DNA from: Acidobacteriota bacterium
GTDB lineage: Bacteria > Acidobacteriota > Terriglobia > Bryobacterales > Bryobacteraceae
Length of the DNA stretch: 44,687 nt
Assembly (NCBI GenBank): GCA_025353165.1
Contig: JANXRE010000087.1
Location: 1 to 44,687, forward strand
Direction of reading: 5' to 3'
This document shows positions 35,428 through 43,406 of the stretch, piece after piece. Positions within the stretch are counted from its first letter, which is position 1. The number at the start of each line of letters is the position of its first letter. Below the pieces are notes generated by a model. It had not been told where the DNA came from. It saw only the letters and a program-made list of their open reading frames with translations, and searched no databases. The position numbers were made by a program, and so were the translations under genes.

Positions 35428-36126
35428 CTAAGCTCGCACGCGGCCGGTCGCCAGGCGCATCGCCCAATCCTCGCGCCCGTTGCGGCGCGCGCATCCGGCG
35501 GCCGCACGCCAGTCGTACGGGATCGCGATGAGTTCGGCTGCCCTGCGACTCAGAATCGCGTAACGCGCATAGGGGCTGCCCGTTTCCATCTGGTGCGGAA
35601 ACGGCAAATCGTCGTCATACGCCGGAAGGCCCACGCTGCCGGGGTTGACGATCCGCACATCCGCGGAGGCGTGGACCACTCGCGGGATGTGAGTGTGGCC
35701 GCACAGAATCAGACGCTCGCGAACATCGCCCAAACGCGCGGAGATCTCCTCGGAAGTGGCGAGCCGGATGCCATCCGGCGTGACGGTCTCCAGAAAGTAC
35801 GTCTCGTCCGAAGCCGGCGTCCCGTGGCATAGCAGCACATCGTCGAAAGCATGCGACGGCGGAAGCGAGCGAAGCCACGCGAGGTGATGCGGCTGAAGCG
35901 CGGCCAGCGTGCTCTCGGGTATCACTCGATCCTGGTTGCCGGAAATGCAAATCATCTGCGAGCGCATCAGCAGATCCGCCGTCGCCGCGGGTTCCAGCGG
36001 ACCGTGAACGTGATCGCCGAGGTTCACGACGACCGCGATTCCGCGCGCGCGGATATCCGCCAGCACGGCTTCCAGCGCCCAGATATTTCCGTGAATGTCC
36101 GAGATTGCCGCGAACCGGTCCAGCAC
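35428..36126 (-). CDS. Calcineurin-like metallophosphoesterase (YfcE/MJ0936-type)
   Basis: 232 residues. All dinuclear-metal motifs are present in order: DIHGN (10-14), GD (37-38), GNQD (63-66), CHGTP (100-104) and GHTHIPR (143-149), followed by NPGSVGLP. Such proteins hydrolyse phosphodiesters or phosphomonoesters in the cytoplasm; the YfcE-like single-domain size fits a small phosphodiesterase of unknown physiological substrate. It lies 4 bp after the bifunctional-nuclease-domain gene and 3 bp before the hydrolase gene, so all are probably cotranscribed. Confidence 0.9.
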   Translation of the reverse strand: MLDRFAAISDIHGNIWALEAVLADIRARGIAVVVNLGDHVHGPLEPAATADLLMRSQMICISGNQDRVIPESTLAALQPHHLAWLRSLPPSHAFDDVLLCHGTPASDETYFLETVTPDGIRLATSEEISARLGDVRERLILCGHTHIPRVVHASADVRIVNPGSVGLPAYDDDLPFPHQMETGSPYARYAILSRRAAELIAIPYDWRAAAGCARRNGREDWAMRLATGRVRA

Positions 36127-36130
36127 CGGC

Positions 36131-36619
36131 TTACATCTTGTAGCGGCCGAGATCCTCGTCGTTGAGGTTCTCGAGCCAGCGCCGGAGCTCTTCGTTGTTG
36201 ACGCGGTCCGTTACGGTCGAAGCCATCTTTGAAGACTTGAGCACCGAGTCGTCCACGAAGATCGGGCAGTCCAGGCGCAAGGCGAGGGCCAGGGCATCCG
36301 ACGGCCGCGAATCGACGCTCATCAACTGGCCGTCCCGCTCCAGCCAGATCACGGCGTAGAACGTGTCGTCCTTTAAATCGCTGACCACCACTTTCCGCAT
36401 GGACGTGTTCATGCCGAGGAGCAGGATCTTGATAAGATCGTGCGTCATCGGCCTGGGCGTGGTCACCTTTTCGATTTCGAGCGCGATGGCGTTGGCCTCG
36501 TAGATGCCGACCCAGATGGGCAGAACGGCGTTACCGCCCAAGTCCTTCAGGACGACGATCGGCATGTTGGTGACCGGATCCATCATCAGACCGCGGATCT
36601 TCATTTCGACTTCGGCCAT
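36131..36619 (-). CDS. Bifunctional nuclease domain (DUF151/BFN) protein
   Basis: 162 residues. The BFN core is complete: MKIRGLMMDPVTNMPIVVLK, LPIWVGIYEANAIALEIEKV, PRPMTHDLIKILLLG and SRPSDALALALRLDCPIFV. The short C-terminal tail ends RRWLENLNDEDLGRYKM, a known terminal type in this family that resembles a UvrB/UvrC interaction tail. Plant and archaeal members have RNase/DNase activity; bacterial roles are poorly known. It lies 8 bp after miaB, a recurrent neighbour type for RNA-related genes. Confidence 0.9.
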   Translation of the reverse strand: MAEVEMKIRGLMMDPVTNMPIVVLKDLGGNAVLPIWVGIYEANAIALEIEKVTTPRPMTHDLIKILLLGMNTSMRKVVVSDLKDDTFYAVIWLERDGQLMSVDSRPSDALALALRLDCPIFVDDSVLKSSKMASTVTDRVNNEELRRWLENLNDEDLGRYKM

Positions 36620-36627
36620 AAGTACTC

Positions 36628-37950
36628 CTAATTTAAGATTACCGCTTCCCCAACCAACGAGTTGGGACCGGCGCGCGTCACGGTGACGTCAAGATAACTA
36701 CCGATCAGATTTTCGCCGCCGTGGGCGGGCCGGATGAAGTTCAGCGTTTTGTGTTGCGAAGTCCGCCCGATCCACTGGCCCGTGGCCTTGTTGAAGCCTT
36801 CGACCATCACTTCCTGGATCGTCCCGACATAGGCTCCGTTCCGCCGGATCTGAATCTGGCGCTGCCGTTCCTGCAGGATCGCCAGACGGCGGCTTTTCTC
36901 ATCCTCGGGCAGATGATCCGCGTACTGTAGGGCCGGCGTGTTCGGGCGCTGCGAATACTTAAACGAGAAAACGGAATCGTACTCCACTTGGTCGAGCAGG
37001 TCGAGCGTCTGCTCGAAATCCTCTTCGGTTTCGCCGGGGAATCCGACGATGATGTCGGTTGTGATCGCGATGTTTCTGGGAGAAGCCTTCATCCACTCGA
37101 TGCGCCGCATGTATTCGTCGCGCGAATAAAGGCGTTGCATGCGGTCGAGGACTTTCGTCGATCCCGACTGCACCGGCAAGTGGACGTGATTGCAGAGCAC
37201 CGGGTTCTCGCTGATGGCGTCGATAATGTCCTTGCAGAAATCGCGCGGGTGCGAAGTGGTGAATCGTACCCGGCGGATGCCCGGAGTTTCCCCGACGTTC
37301 CGCAGCAGCGTGGCGAAATCCCAACCCGCGGGCGTCGGGTCGCGGTACGAATTGACGTTCTGCCCGAGCAACTGAATCTCGGTATAGCCGCCCGAGGCGA
37401 GTTCGCGCGCTTCGCGGAGAACAGAGACGGAGGTCCGCGACCGCTCGGGGCCGCGCGTAAAAGGCACCACGCAATAAGCGCACGACTTGTCGCATCCTTC
37501 GATGATCGTAATGTAGGCGCGGTGCGGGTTGTCGCGGCGGGTCAGCGGGGTCTCGAACGTTTCGTCGGTGTCCAGGCTCAGCCCGGTGACGCGGCGGTTT
37601 CCGTTTTCCAACTGAATGAGCAGCTCCGGCAGTTTGTTATAGCTGGCCGAGCCGCAGACCAGGGAGACGTGCGGGGCCCGCTCGAAGACGCGCTCGCCTT
37701 CCTGTTGCGCCACGCAGCCGAGCACCGCGAAGGTCTTTCCCTTGCCGCTTTCTTTCTTAAACTGTTGGAGGCGGTTGAAGACTTTCTGTTCGGCCTTGTC
37801 GCGAATGGAGCAGGTGTTGTAGAAAACCAGGTCCGCCGCTTCCGGTGTTTCCACCTGCCCGTAGCCTTGAGCCAGCAACGTACCGATCACCTTCTCGGAA
37901 TCGTGGACGTTCATCTGGCAGCCGAATGTCTCGATGTAGAACTTTTTCAT
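36628..37950 (-). CDS. miaB: tRNA-2-methylthio-N6-dimethylallyladenosine synthase
   Basis: 440 residues from the ATG at 37950. An upstream start at 37971 would add seven residues and crowd the divergent gene. It methylthiolates position 37 of tRNAs that read UNN codons. N-terminal UPF0004 domain with three Cys of the auxiliary cluster (GCQMNVHDSE, YNTCSIRDKA, LGCVAQQEGE); radical SAM cluster CDKSCAYCVVPFTRGPERSR (CxxxCxxC); C-terminal TRAM domain (VMVEGFNKATGQWIGRTSQH). First gene of a probable four-gene minus-strand operon. Only 32 bp separate its start from the divergent gene at 37983. Confidence 0.96.
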   Translation of the reverse strand: MKKFYIETFGCQMNVHDSEKVIGTLLAQGYGQVETPEAADLVFYNTCSIRDKAEQKVFNRLQQFKKESGKGKTFAVLGCVAQQEGERVFERAPHVSLVCGSASYNKLPELLIQLENGNRRVTGLSLDTDETFETPLTRRDNPHRAYITIIEGCDKSCAYCVVPFTRGPERSRTSVSVLREARELASGGYTEIQLLGQNVNSYRDPTPAGWDFATLLRNVGETPGIRRVRFTTSHPRDFCKDIIDAISENPVLCNHVHLPVQSGSTKVLDRMQRLYSRDEYMRRIEWMKASPRNIAITTDIIVGFPGETEEDFEQTLDLLDQVEYDSVFSFKYSQRPNTPALQYADHLPEDEKSRRLAILQERQRQIQIRRNGAYVGTIQEVMVEGFNKATGQWIGRTSQHKTLNFIRPAHGGENLIGSYLDVTVTRAGPNSLVGEAVILN

Positions 37951-37982
37951 GTTTCGCCCACGCCGGTTCATTCCAGTCTACA

Positions 37983-38696
37983 ATGTCCATCGTGACCTTC
38001 CCCTACGACGACCAGATTGCCGCCGCGGTGTCCGAGCCTCCATCGACCGTGGCGGACGTGATCCGCATCATGGAAGCCATGCAAGCGGCCCTGCCCGACG
38101 ACGACGGGCTGAAGTGGTTCAACTGGCTTTATCTCAGCGTTACGAACGCGGTCGGATCGCAAGTGGCGGGCGCGGGATTTCAGGATCCCGCGTGGATGGC
38201 GGACCTGGATGTGCGATTCGCCGACCTGTACTTTTCGGCTCTGCGAGAATGGCTGGCGTCGAGTTCGGCTCCCGCTTGCTGGTCCGCCTTGTTCGACAAT
38301 CGCGGCAACACGGCGATTGCGCGGATTCAGTTTGCGCTCACCGGGATGAACGCGCACATCAACCACGATCTCTGCGCGGCCGTCGTCGCAAGCTGCGTTG
38401 CGTCCGGCACTCCGCCGGTGTTCGGGGACGCCCACTACTCGGATTTCACCGTTGTGAACGAAACGCTCGACAGTCTCATCGAGACCGCCAAGCAACAACT
38501 GATGGTCCCGCTTCCCGGCGACGCCGTCGCGGCCTGGGGCATCGGCGCGTCGCGGGAGGCCGCGTGGACCAACGCCGAGGTCCTCTGGCGCCTGCGCTCC
38601 GAACCCGAACTCCAGAGGCGCTTCCTGGGATTTCTGGATGACGTCACAGCCGAGGCGGGAAGGGCGCTGCTGGCGCCGGTGGCGCTCGGCGGCTAA
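37983..38696 (+). CDS. DUF5995-like protein
   Basis: 237 residues. Recognised by pattern: WFNWLYLSVTNAV near the N-terminus, WSALFDNRGNTAIARIQFAL, and especially TGMNAHINHDLCAAVVA, with two conserved His and an Asp that may bind a metal. C-terminal helical region with a Trp-rich segment (AWGIGASREAAWTNAEVLW). The family is uncharacterised and cytoplasmic here (no signal). The start lies only 32 bp from the divergent miaB start, so its transcript may be nearly leaderless or use a promoter within miaB. Repeat copy D follows the stop. Confidence 0.75.
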   Translation: MSIVTFPYDDQIAAAVSEPPSTVADVIRIMEAMQAALPDDDGLKWFNWLYLSVTNAVGSQVAGAGFQDPAWMADLDVRFADLYFSALREWLASSSAPACWSALFDNRGNTAIARIQFALTGMNAHINHDLCAAVVASCVASGTPPVFGDAHYSDFTVVNETLDSLIETAKQQLMVPLPGDAVAAWGIGASREAAWTNAEVLWRLRSEPELQRRFLGFLDDVTAEAGRALLAPVALGG

Positions 38697-38701
38697 CTAA
38701 A

Positions 38702-38753
38702 ACAGGCGTCGCCACCAGTGGCGACGCGACACGCACGAGTGCGTGCGCCACGG
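38702..38753 (+). repeat. Double-hairpin interspersed repeat, copy D
   Basis: Hairpin 1 GCGTCGCCA-CCAG-TGGCGACGC and hairpin 2 CACGCA-CGAG-TGCGTG, both perfect. It occupies 52 of the 60 bp between the convergent genes ending at 38696 and 38757, where it could act as a two-way terminator or mRNA end-protector. Confidence 0.87.
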
Positions 38754-38756
38754 CCG

Positions 38757-39773
38757 CTAGGCGCCGAACGAGAGATAGCGTTTTACGTTTTCCGCGAGCA
38801 GCCGCGGGAATGACTTATCCAGGTTGGAGCGGATCGCCACGTAGCACTCGTCGCAGGTGTTGCGGTTGGTGAACTCCTCCACCATGCGGGCCTGCTCGTC
38901 GAGCGGATACCGTTTGAACTGCATCGAACACGGCTGGAGCATGCCGTCCGCCGTCACCACCAAAAATCTCAGCCCGGCTTTGCAGCCCGCAGTTCCGCCG
39001 CGCTCAAAATACGCTCGCGTCTGTTCGAGCGTCTTTGGAGCGCTGACGATCCAGTTCGATCCGTTCCGCCGCGATTCGACCCGTTCGAACTCCTTGCGAA
39101 TGCGCTCCAGTTGCTTGGGGGTCTGGAGGAACAACTCGCGATTTCCGGTGCGCCGCGGCGAGTAGGCGCTGTAGCAGATGTTCACGCCCCACTCGCTCGC
39201 TTGATCGGCGTTCGCATTGATCTCGTGAACGTTCGCCGACGTGATGCAGGTGTTCAGCACGATGTCGTCGTAGCCGAGTTTCGCCACTCGCGGGATGAGG
39301 TGGTTCAAGTGTTCGAACAGGCCGGGATAGCAGCGGAAATCGTCGTGCCGGTCATCGGGAAAATCCAGGCTCACCGAGAATTGATCGACGCCCGCTGCGC
39401 GCAGCTCCAGGTATTTCTTCTCGCTCATGAGCGACCAGGTCGACACTAGGATGATGTACGGCAGTCCGTTGGCCTGTTTGATGTTGCGAACGACTTCGGC
39501 GAGATCGTCGCGAAGAAGAGGCTCGCCGCCCGACACCTGCACGACACAGGGCTTCAGCGTTTCCGTGTAGCGGCGAAAATCGGCGGGCTTCAGGTTGCGG
39601 CTCTCATCGCGAGGCCCGCCGTGATCGCAATGCCGGCAGTAGCAGGTGCAGGCGTCGGTGACTTCGAAGGAGACGACGATGGGCCGCCGGGCGATCCAGT
39701 TGAGCGATCCCTGGCCAATGATATTCAGCGACTGCCTCAGCGGAACCTTGCGCATGGCGAGTGGAAGGACCAT
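38757..39773 (-). CDS. Radical SAM protein with SPASM-like C-terminus
   Basis: 338 residues from the ATG at 39773; the ATG at 39755 would give 332 and leaves more room for the divergent promoter. A longer open frame upstream overlaps the VOC gene and looks non-coding. The radical SAM cluster is in DACTCYCRHCDHGG (Cys 42, 46, 49), with the SAM-binding GGEPLLRDD at 82-90. The C-terminus has Cys in GGTAGCKAGLRFLVVTADG, LQPCSMQF and RNTCDECYVAIRSN, a set that can hold an auxiliary Fe-S cluster, as in SPASM/twitch enzymes that modify peptides or carbohydrates. No precursor peptide is seen nearby. Substrate unknown. Confidence 0.88.
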   Translation of the reverse strand: MVLPLAMRKVPLRQSLNIIGQGSLNWIARRPIVVSFEVTDACTCYCRHCDHGGPRDESRNLKPADFRRYTETLKPCVVQVSGGEPLLRDDLAEVVRNIKQANGLPYIILVSTWSLMSEKKYLELRAAGVDQFSVSLDFPDDRHDDFRCYPGLFEHLNHLIPRVAKLGYDDIVLNTCITSANVHEINANADQASEWGVNICYSAYSPRRTGNRELFLQTPKQLERIRKEFERVESRRNGSNWIVSAPKTLEQTRAYFERGGTAGCKAGLRFLVVTADGMLQPCSMQFKRYPLDEQARMVEEFTNRNTCDECYVAIRSNLDKSFPRLLAENVKRYLSFGA

Positions 39774-39785
39774 GATATCTAAACA

Positions 39786-40640
39786 GTGCTCAAATTCGCG
39801 ACTCTCGCCTTCGCGGCGTTTCCGATATTCGCCTCTGAGATCCGGATCGATCACGTCACCGTCGCCGGCGCTCATCTCGACACGATGCGCCGCGCGTTTA
39901 CCGCGGCCACGGGAGTTCCCACCGAGTATGGGGGCCGGCATGCCAATCACGCGACGGAGATGGCTCTCGCCAGTTTCCCCGACGGCTCCTATATCGAGCT
40001 GATGGCCGTCCAGCCGAATGCGAATCGGGATGCGGTACGGGCGCAGACGTGGTTCAAGTTCCTCGATGGCGACGCTGGGCCGTGCGCGTTTGCGCTGCGC
40101 GTGCCGGACGTTTCCGCCGAAGCGGCGCGCCTTCGCTCGACCGGCATTCCGGTGAGCGCGCCGGAGCGCAGCGGCCGCACGCGACCCGACGGCGTGCGCC
40201 TGGAGTGGGAGACCGCCAGTGTCGGGCCGGGCGCGCGCGGCTCGCTGTTTCCATTTCTTATCCGCGACTTTACGCTGCGCTATACGCGGGTATTCCCGAG
40301 CGGCAAGCCAACTACCGAACGGTTCCGCGGTGTCGGCAAGGTGGTCATTGGAGTCGGAAACCTGGACCGCGCGGTCGCGGAGTACCGCCGCGCGTTCGGC
40401 CTGCCGGCTCCCCGTTTGCGGCGCGATGCTGCTTTTGGCGCGATGCTTGCTTCGTTCGACGGTACTCCGATTGTGCTCGCGCATGCGCTCGCCGAGGATT
40501 CGTGGCTGGCGAAGCGGGTGCGCGAATACGGCGACGCACCGTGCGCTTTTGTACTTACAACGGCGGAGCGCCCGGCCGGTTCTCCGATCGTCTGGATGAA
40601 CGAGTCAAAGCTCGGGTGGCGGCTTGGGATGGAGAGATAG
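39786..40640 (+). CDS. Exported glyoxalase-like (VOC) protein
   Basis: 284 residues from a GTG. A short signal-like N-terminus (LKFATLAFAAFPIFAS) is followed by IRIDHVTVAGAHLDTMRRAF, the first VOC half. A second half begins at VGKVVIGVGNLDRAVAEYRR. This Glyoxalase_3-like arrangement often contains only part of the metal ligands; here His in DHV and Glu in SYIELMAV are visible. A role in small-molecule binding or conversion is possible; no reaction can be stated. The start is 12 bp from the divergent radical SAM start at 39773, an unusually tight spacing. The stop is 2 bp from that of the convergent peroxidase. Confidence 0.78.
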   Translation: MLKFATLAFAAFPIFASEIRIDHVTVAGAHLDTMRRAFTAATGVPTEYGGRHANHATEMALASFPDGSYIELMAVQPNANRDAVRAQTWFKFLDGDAGPCAFALRVPDVSAEAARLRSTGIPVSAPERSGRTRPDGVRLEWETASVGPGARGSLFPFLIRDFTLRYTRVFPSGKPTTERFRGVGKVVIGVGNLDRAVAEYRRAFGLPAPRLRRDAAFGAMLASFDGTPIVLAHALAEDSWLAKRVREYGDAPCAFVLTTAERPAGSPIVWMNESKLGWRLGMER

Positions 40641-40642
40641 AA

Positions 40643-43405
40643 TCACTTGAATGATTCGTCGGACTCGGCGCCGGGGCGCGGCCTCCACGCTAGCGAATAA
40701 TATTCGCCGCGGTCTCGCGCCCAGGGGTCGAAGACGTTTACTACGCTTGCCAGTTCGGGCTGGAGTTCGGGAATCGTCCGGAGAAGCAGGCGCTTGAAGG
40801 GTGATACCGGCTGCTTGTGCCCGTTCGGCTCGCCCTTCTCCATCATTTCCGGACCGGGGCCGTTGTGGGTGACCCAGTCGACTCCCAGCGTTGTATAAAA
40901 CTCGGGGCGGAAGCTGGAAGTGAAGAAGCGGTCGCTGAACAGACGGCGCGAGGCGTTCAGAATGAACACCACGAATTGCGTTTCCGAAATCGCGTAGCCG
41001 TGCGGCCGCGCGGATTCGGCCAGCCACCCCACTACGGTGTCAACGTCTTCGACGTTATCCACCAGTGTGCCGTCCGGATGGCCCAGGCAGTCGTTGATGC
41101 ACGAGCCGTCCGGGTTCTTCTGCGCGTCGGTAATCAGTTTCGACGCATCGCACACGTGCTGCCCGTAAACTTCGCGCAGGGTCGCGGCCATCTCCGATTG
41201 ATCCTGCCGCGCGGCGGGATTCGTTTCCAGGGGATCCTTGAAATCGTCGAAGCTGGTCAACTGGCGCAGGCCGTACTGCCGGCGAAATTCGTTGAAGCGC
41301 GGTACGCCGTGCTCACGGTCGCGAATCAGGTCCAGCGCCGCGATGTCGAGTTTCCCTGACTCACTCTGCAGCCGCGGGATCGTAATGTTCTGCATGAACT
41401 GCGGGTGATTGTTCAGCATGAGCAGCCCCAGGCGCTGGCGGCCCAACGTGAGCGCCCAGTTCGCGACGCCGCGCGAGCGCATCGCGGCGGTGGCTTTTCC
41501 CTCGAAGGTCTCGATCACCGGCACCTTGCCCGCGATCTTGTTGGGATCGCGCAGATCGCGGTACTCGAGGAGATCGGGAATCAACGGATGCAGCCGGTAA
41601 ACGGTGACGAACTCCTCCGGGAAGTTGAAGGGCGATCCGAAGTGGTTGACTCCAGCATTCGTGAACTCCGGTTTGGTGATGTCGTAGCCCTTCACTCTGC
41701 TGCCGAGGCCGAAGATTCCGGGGCCGGAAGCAAACACCGAGTACCATTGCGTCGCCGTCTGCGCGTCCTGCGACTTGCCGAAACTGTGAGTGACGATTTT
41801 GCTCAGCGCGTCCGACACGGCGCCGCCGTTCGCGCCCAAAAGCCCGTTCCAGTTCGCGTTCATGCCGAGGTACAGCGGCTCGTTGTACAGCAGTTGCGGT
41901 GTCCACTCGGTGGTGTGGATCTTCGCGATCTCGGCCGCGACAACCAGCCTCGCGACCTCGAACAGTTCGTCCGGAGTGACATCCCGGTTGCGGATGACCT
42001 TCTTCGGGTCCGCGGGATTTCTCAAACCCGAGTCGTCGTTCGGCTTCCGCGCCGCCGCTTTCCGGAACTCGTCGACGAACGCGTTGTGCTCCCGGATAAA
42101 TACGCTGTGGAGGAAACTGATTCCGATGGTCCAGTTGTCGGGGAATCCCGCGGCCTCCTGTCCCTTCCACTGCGCGAGGATGGGATCGCCTTCTTCGAAT
42201 GTGGGCAGGTAGCCAGGGCCCTTTCCTTCGACGGAGATCAAGAGGAACTTCGCCGGATCCTGGAAATCGCGTTTGACGCGGCGGCGCGAAGTTTCGTCAT
42301 AGCCGTAAAGCTGCGACGCGTCCCACCACGCGGTGGTGTTGTTGCGGAACGTTTTCGGCGCGCGCGCGAGGTATTCCTTTCCGCCGGCGGTAAACTTCGC
42401 CGGCGCGGCGTCTTCGGCAACGTAGCCTTTGTCGATGCGATCGCCGGGGCGGCATCCGAGATTTTGGGCGGTGTCAGAATCGCACCCGGTCTTCATCCAT
42501 TCCGAGTCGCTATTGTGGCCTTCGTCCATGTGAGAGAACCAGTCGTGCGTCATGAACTGGATCCAGTACGCGGCCAGGGCGTTGAAGAAGGGCGCCTTCT
42601 TGTAGTCGCAATTGGCGCTTGCGGAGGCTCCCGGCAAGCCGTTCCCGGCGTTGCAGGCGTCCGGATTGGTCTGCTTTCGGGTGAACAGTTTGCGACTGAT
42701 CAGTTGCGGATCGGGCTTCAGCAGCCCTAGCCTGTCGCCGTGCCGGTTGCGCACGAGACCGTTCCCGCCGAGGTCGGGGAAGGTGGTATCGAACTCGACA
42801 TTGCGCGCGAACAACTGGCCCTTGGATCCCATGGCGGGATTCAGCACGTCGTTGCAGATCCCGGTGAGGGTGCGCCAGCGGATCAGGTCGCCGCGGCAGA
42901 CTTGCGTTCCGTCTCCGCCGACTTCTTTGTAGTTGGGATGATCGGGCGCGAGGCGCATCTCACTCCAGGTCTTGAGAGCCGGCCCGCCGATTCCGCCGCG
43001 CCCCTGCATGAACTGCTGGTAGGTGTTGTTGTTGTCGAAGAGGTTGAACTTGATCAGTTCGATCCGCTGAATCTCGAGGTCGAGCAGCGCGCCGGCCACG
43101 CCTCGGGTGGCGGGTCCGCTCTTGGTAAGCAGGCCGGGCGGGCGGGAAGTGGCATCGCCCGCGCCCCAGTATTGCGACCAGTCCACCCAGGGGGTATCGC
43201 GGAACTGGAGCGCGCGCTGGCCGCCGCGGCACAGGGCGGCAGCTTCCTCCACCTTGCCTTCAAAACGTTGATCGCGCGCGGCGGCGATCTTGCGCGCGCC
43301 GTCGAGCAACATTTGCGCGCATGCCTTCAGCGACGCTCTTTCCTCTTTGGAGTCCGCGAAAAGCGGCAATCCGAGGCACAACAAAACGGTCAGAGAGATT
43401 CGCAT
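40643..43405 (-). CDS. Secreted animal-type haem peroxidase (fatty-acid-dioxygenase-like layout)
   Basis: 920 residues with a signal peptide (ISLTVLLCLGLPLFADS). The peroxidase core runs from about 265 to 800. The distal haem His is in FMTHDWFSH (His 287), EHNAF at 439-443 and KIHTTEWTPQLLYNEP at about 495-510 are family blocks, and the proximal haem His is in VYRLHPLIPDLLEYRD (His 606). The YRxHPLIPD form recalls plant/bacterial alpha-dioxygenase and cyclooxygenase-like enzymes more than myeloperoxidase. It probably oxidises fatty acids or other substrates in the periplasm or outside. Several Cys in the N-terminal 250 residues may form disulfides. It starts one base after the stop of a broken MBL-fold gene and is likely expressed with it. 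Confidence 0.9.
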   Translation of the reverse strand: MRISLTVLLCLGLPLFADSKEERASLKACAQMLLDGARKIAAARDQRFEGKVEEAAALCRGGQRALQFRDTPWVDWSQYWGAGDATSRPPGLLTKSGPATRGVAGALLDLEIQRIELIKFNLFDNNNTYQQFMQGRGGIGGPALKTWSEMRLAPDHPNYKEVGGDGTQVCRGDLIRWRTLTGICNDVLNPAMGSKGQLFARNVEFDTTFPDLGGNGLVRNRHGDRLGLLKPDPQLISRKLFTRKQTNPDACNAGNGLPGASASANCDYKKAPFFNALAAYWIQFMTHDWFSHMDEGHNSDSEWMKTGCDSDTAQNLGCRPGDRIDKGYVAEDAAPAKFTAGGKEYLARAPKTFRNNTTAWWDASQLYGYDETSRRRVKRDFQDPAKFLLISVEGKGPGYLPTFEEGDPILAQWKGQEAAGFPDNWTIGISFLHSVFIREHNAFVDEFRKAAARKPNDDSGLRNPADPKKVIRNRDVTPDELFEVARLVVAAEIAKIHTTEWTPQLLYNEPLYLGMNANWNGLLGANGGAVSDALSKIVTHSFGKSQDAQTATQWYSVFASGPGIFGLGSRVKGYDITKPEFTNAGVNHFGSPFNFPEEFVTVYRLHPLIPDLLEYRDLRDPNKIAGKVPVIETFEGKATAAMRSRGVANWALTLGRQRLGLLMLNNHPQFMQNITIPRLQSESGKLDIAALDLIRDREHGVPRFNEFRRQYGLRQLTSFDDFKDPLETNPAARQDQSEMAATLREVYGQHVCDASKLITDAQKNPDGSCINDCLGHPDGTLVDNVEDVDTVVGWLAESARPHGYAISETQFVVFILNASRRLFSDRFFTSSFRPEFYTTLGVDWVTHNGPGPEMMEKGEPNGHKQPVSPFKRLLLRTIPELQPELASVVNVFDPWARDRGEYYSLAWRPRPGAESDESFK

Positions 43406-43406
43406 T

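Noticed and set aside
36988-37995. Plus-strand open frame (335 codons) opposite miaB
   Set aside because: Antisense to miaB, no recognisable domain.
39774-40484. N-terminal extension of the radical SAM frame (237 more codons)
   Set aside because: It lies antisense to the VOC gene, is Arg/His-rich and has no domain; the radical SAM fold is complete from 39773.
41405-42730. Plus-strand open frame (441 codons) opposite the haem peroxidase
   Set aside because: Antisense to an intact peroxidase with all haem motifs; composition not protein-like.
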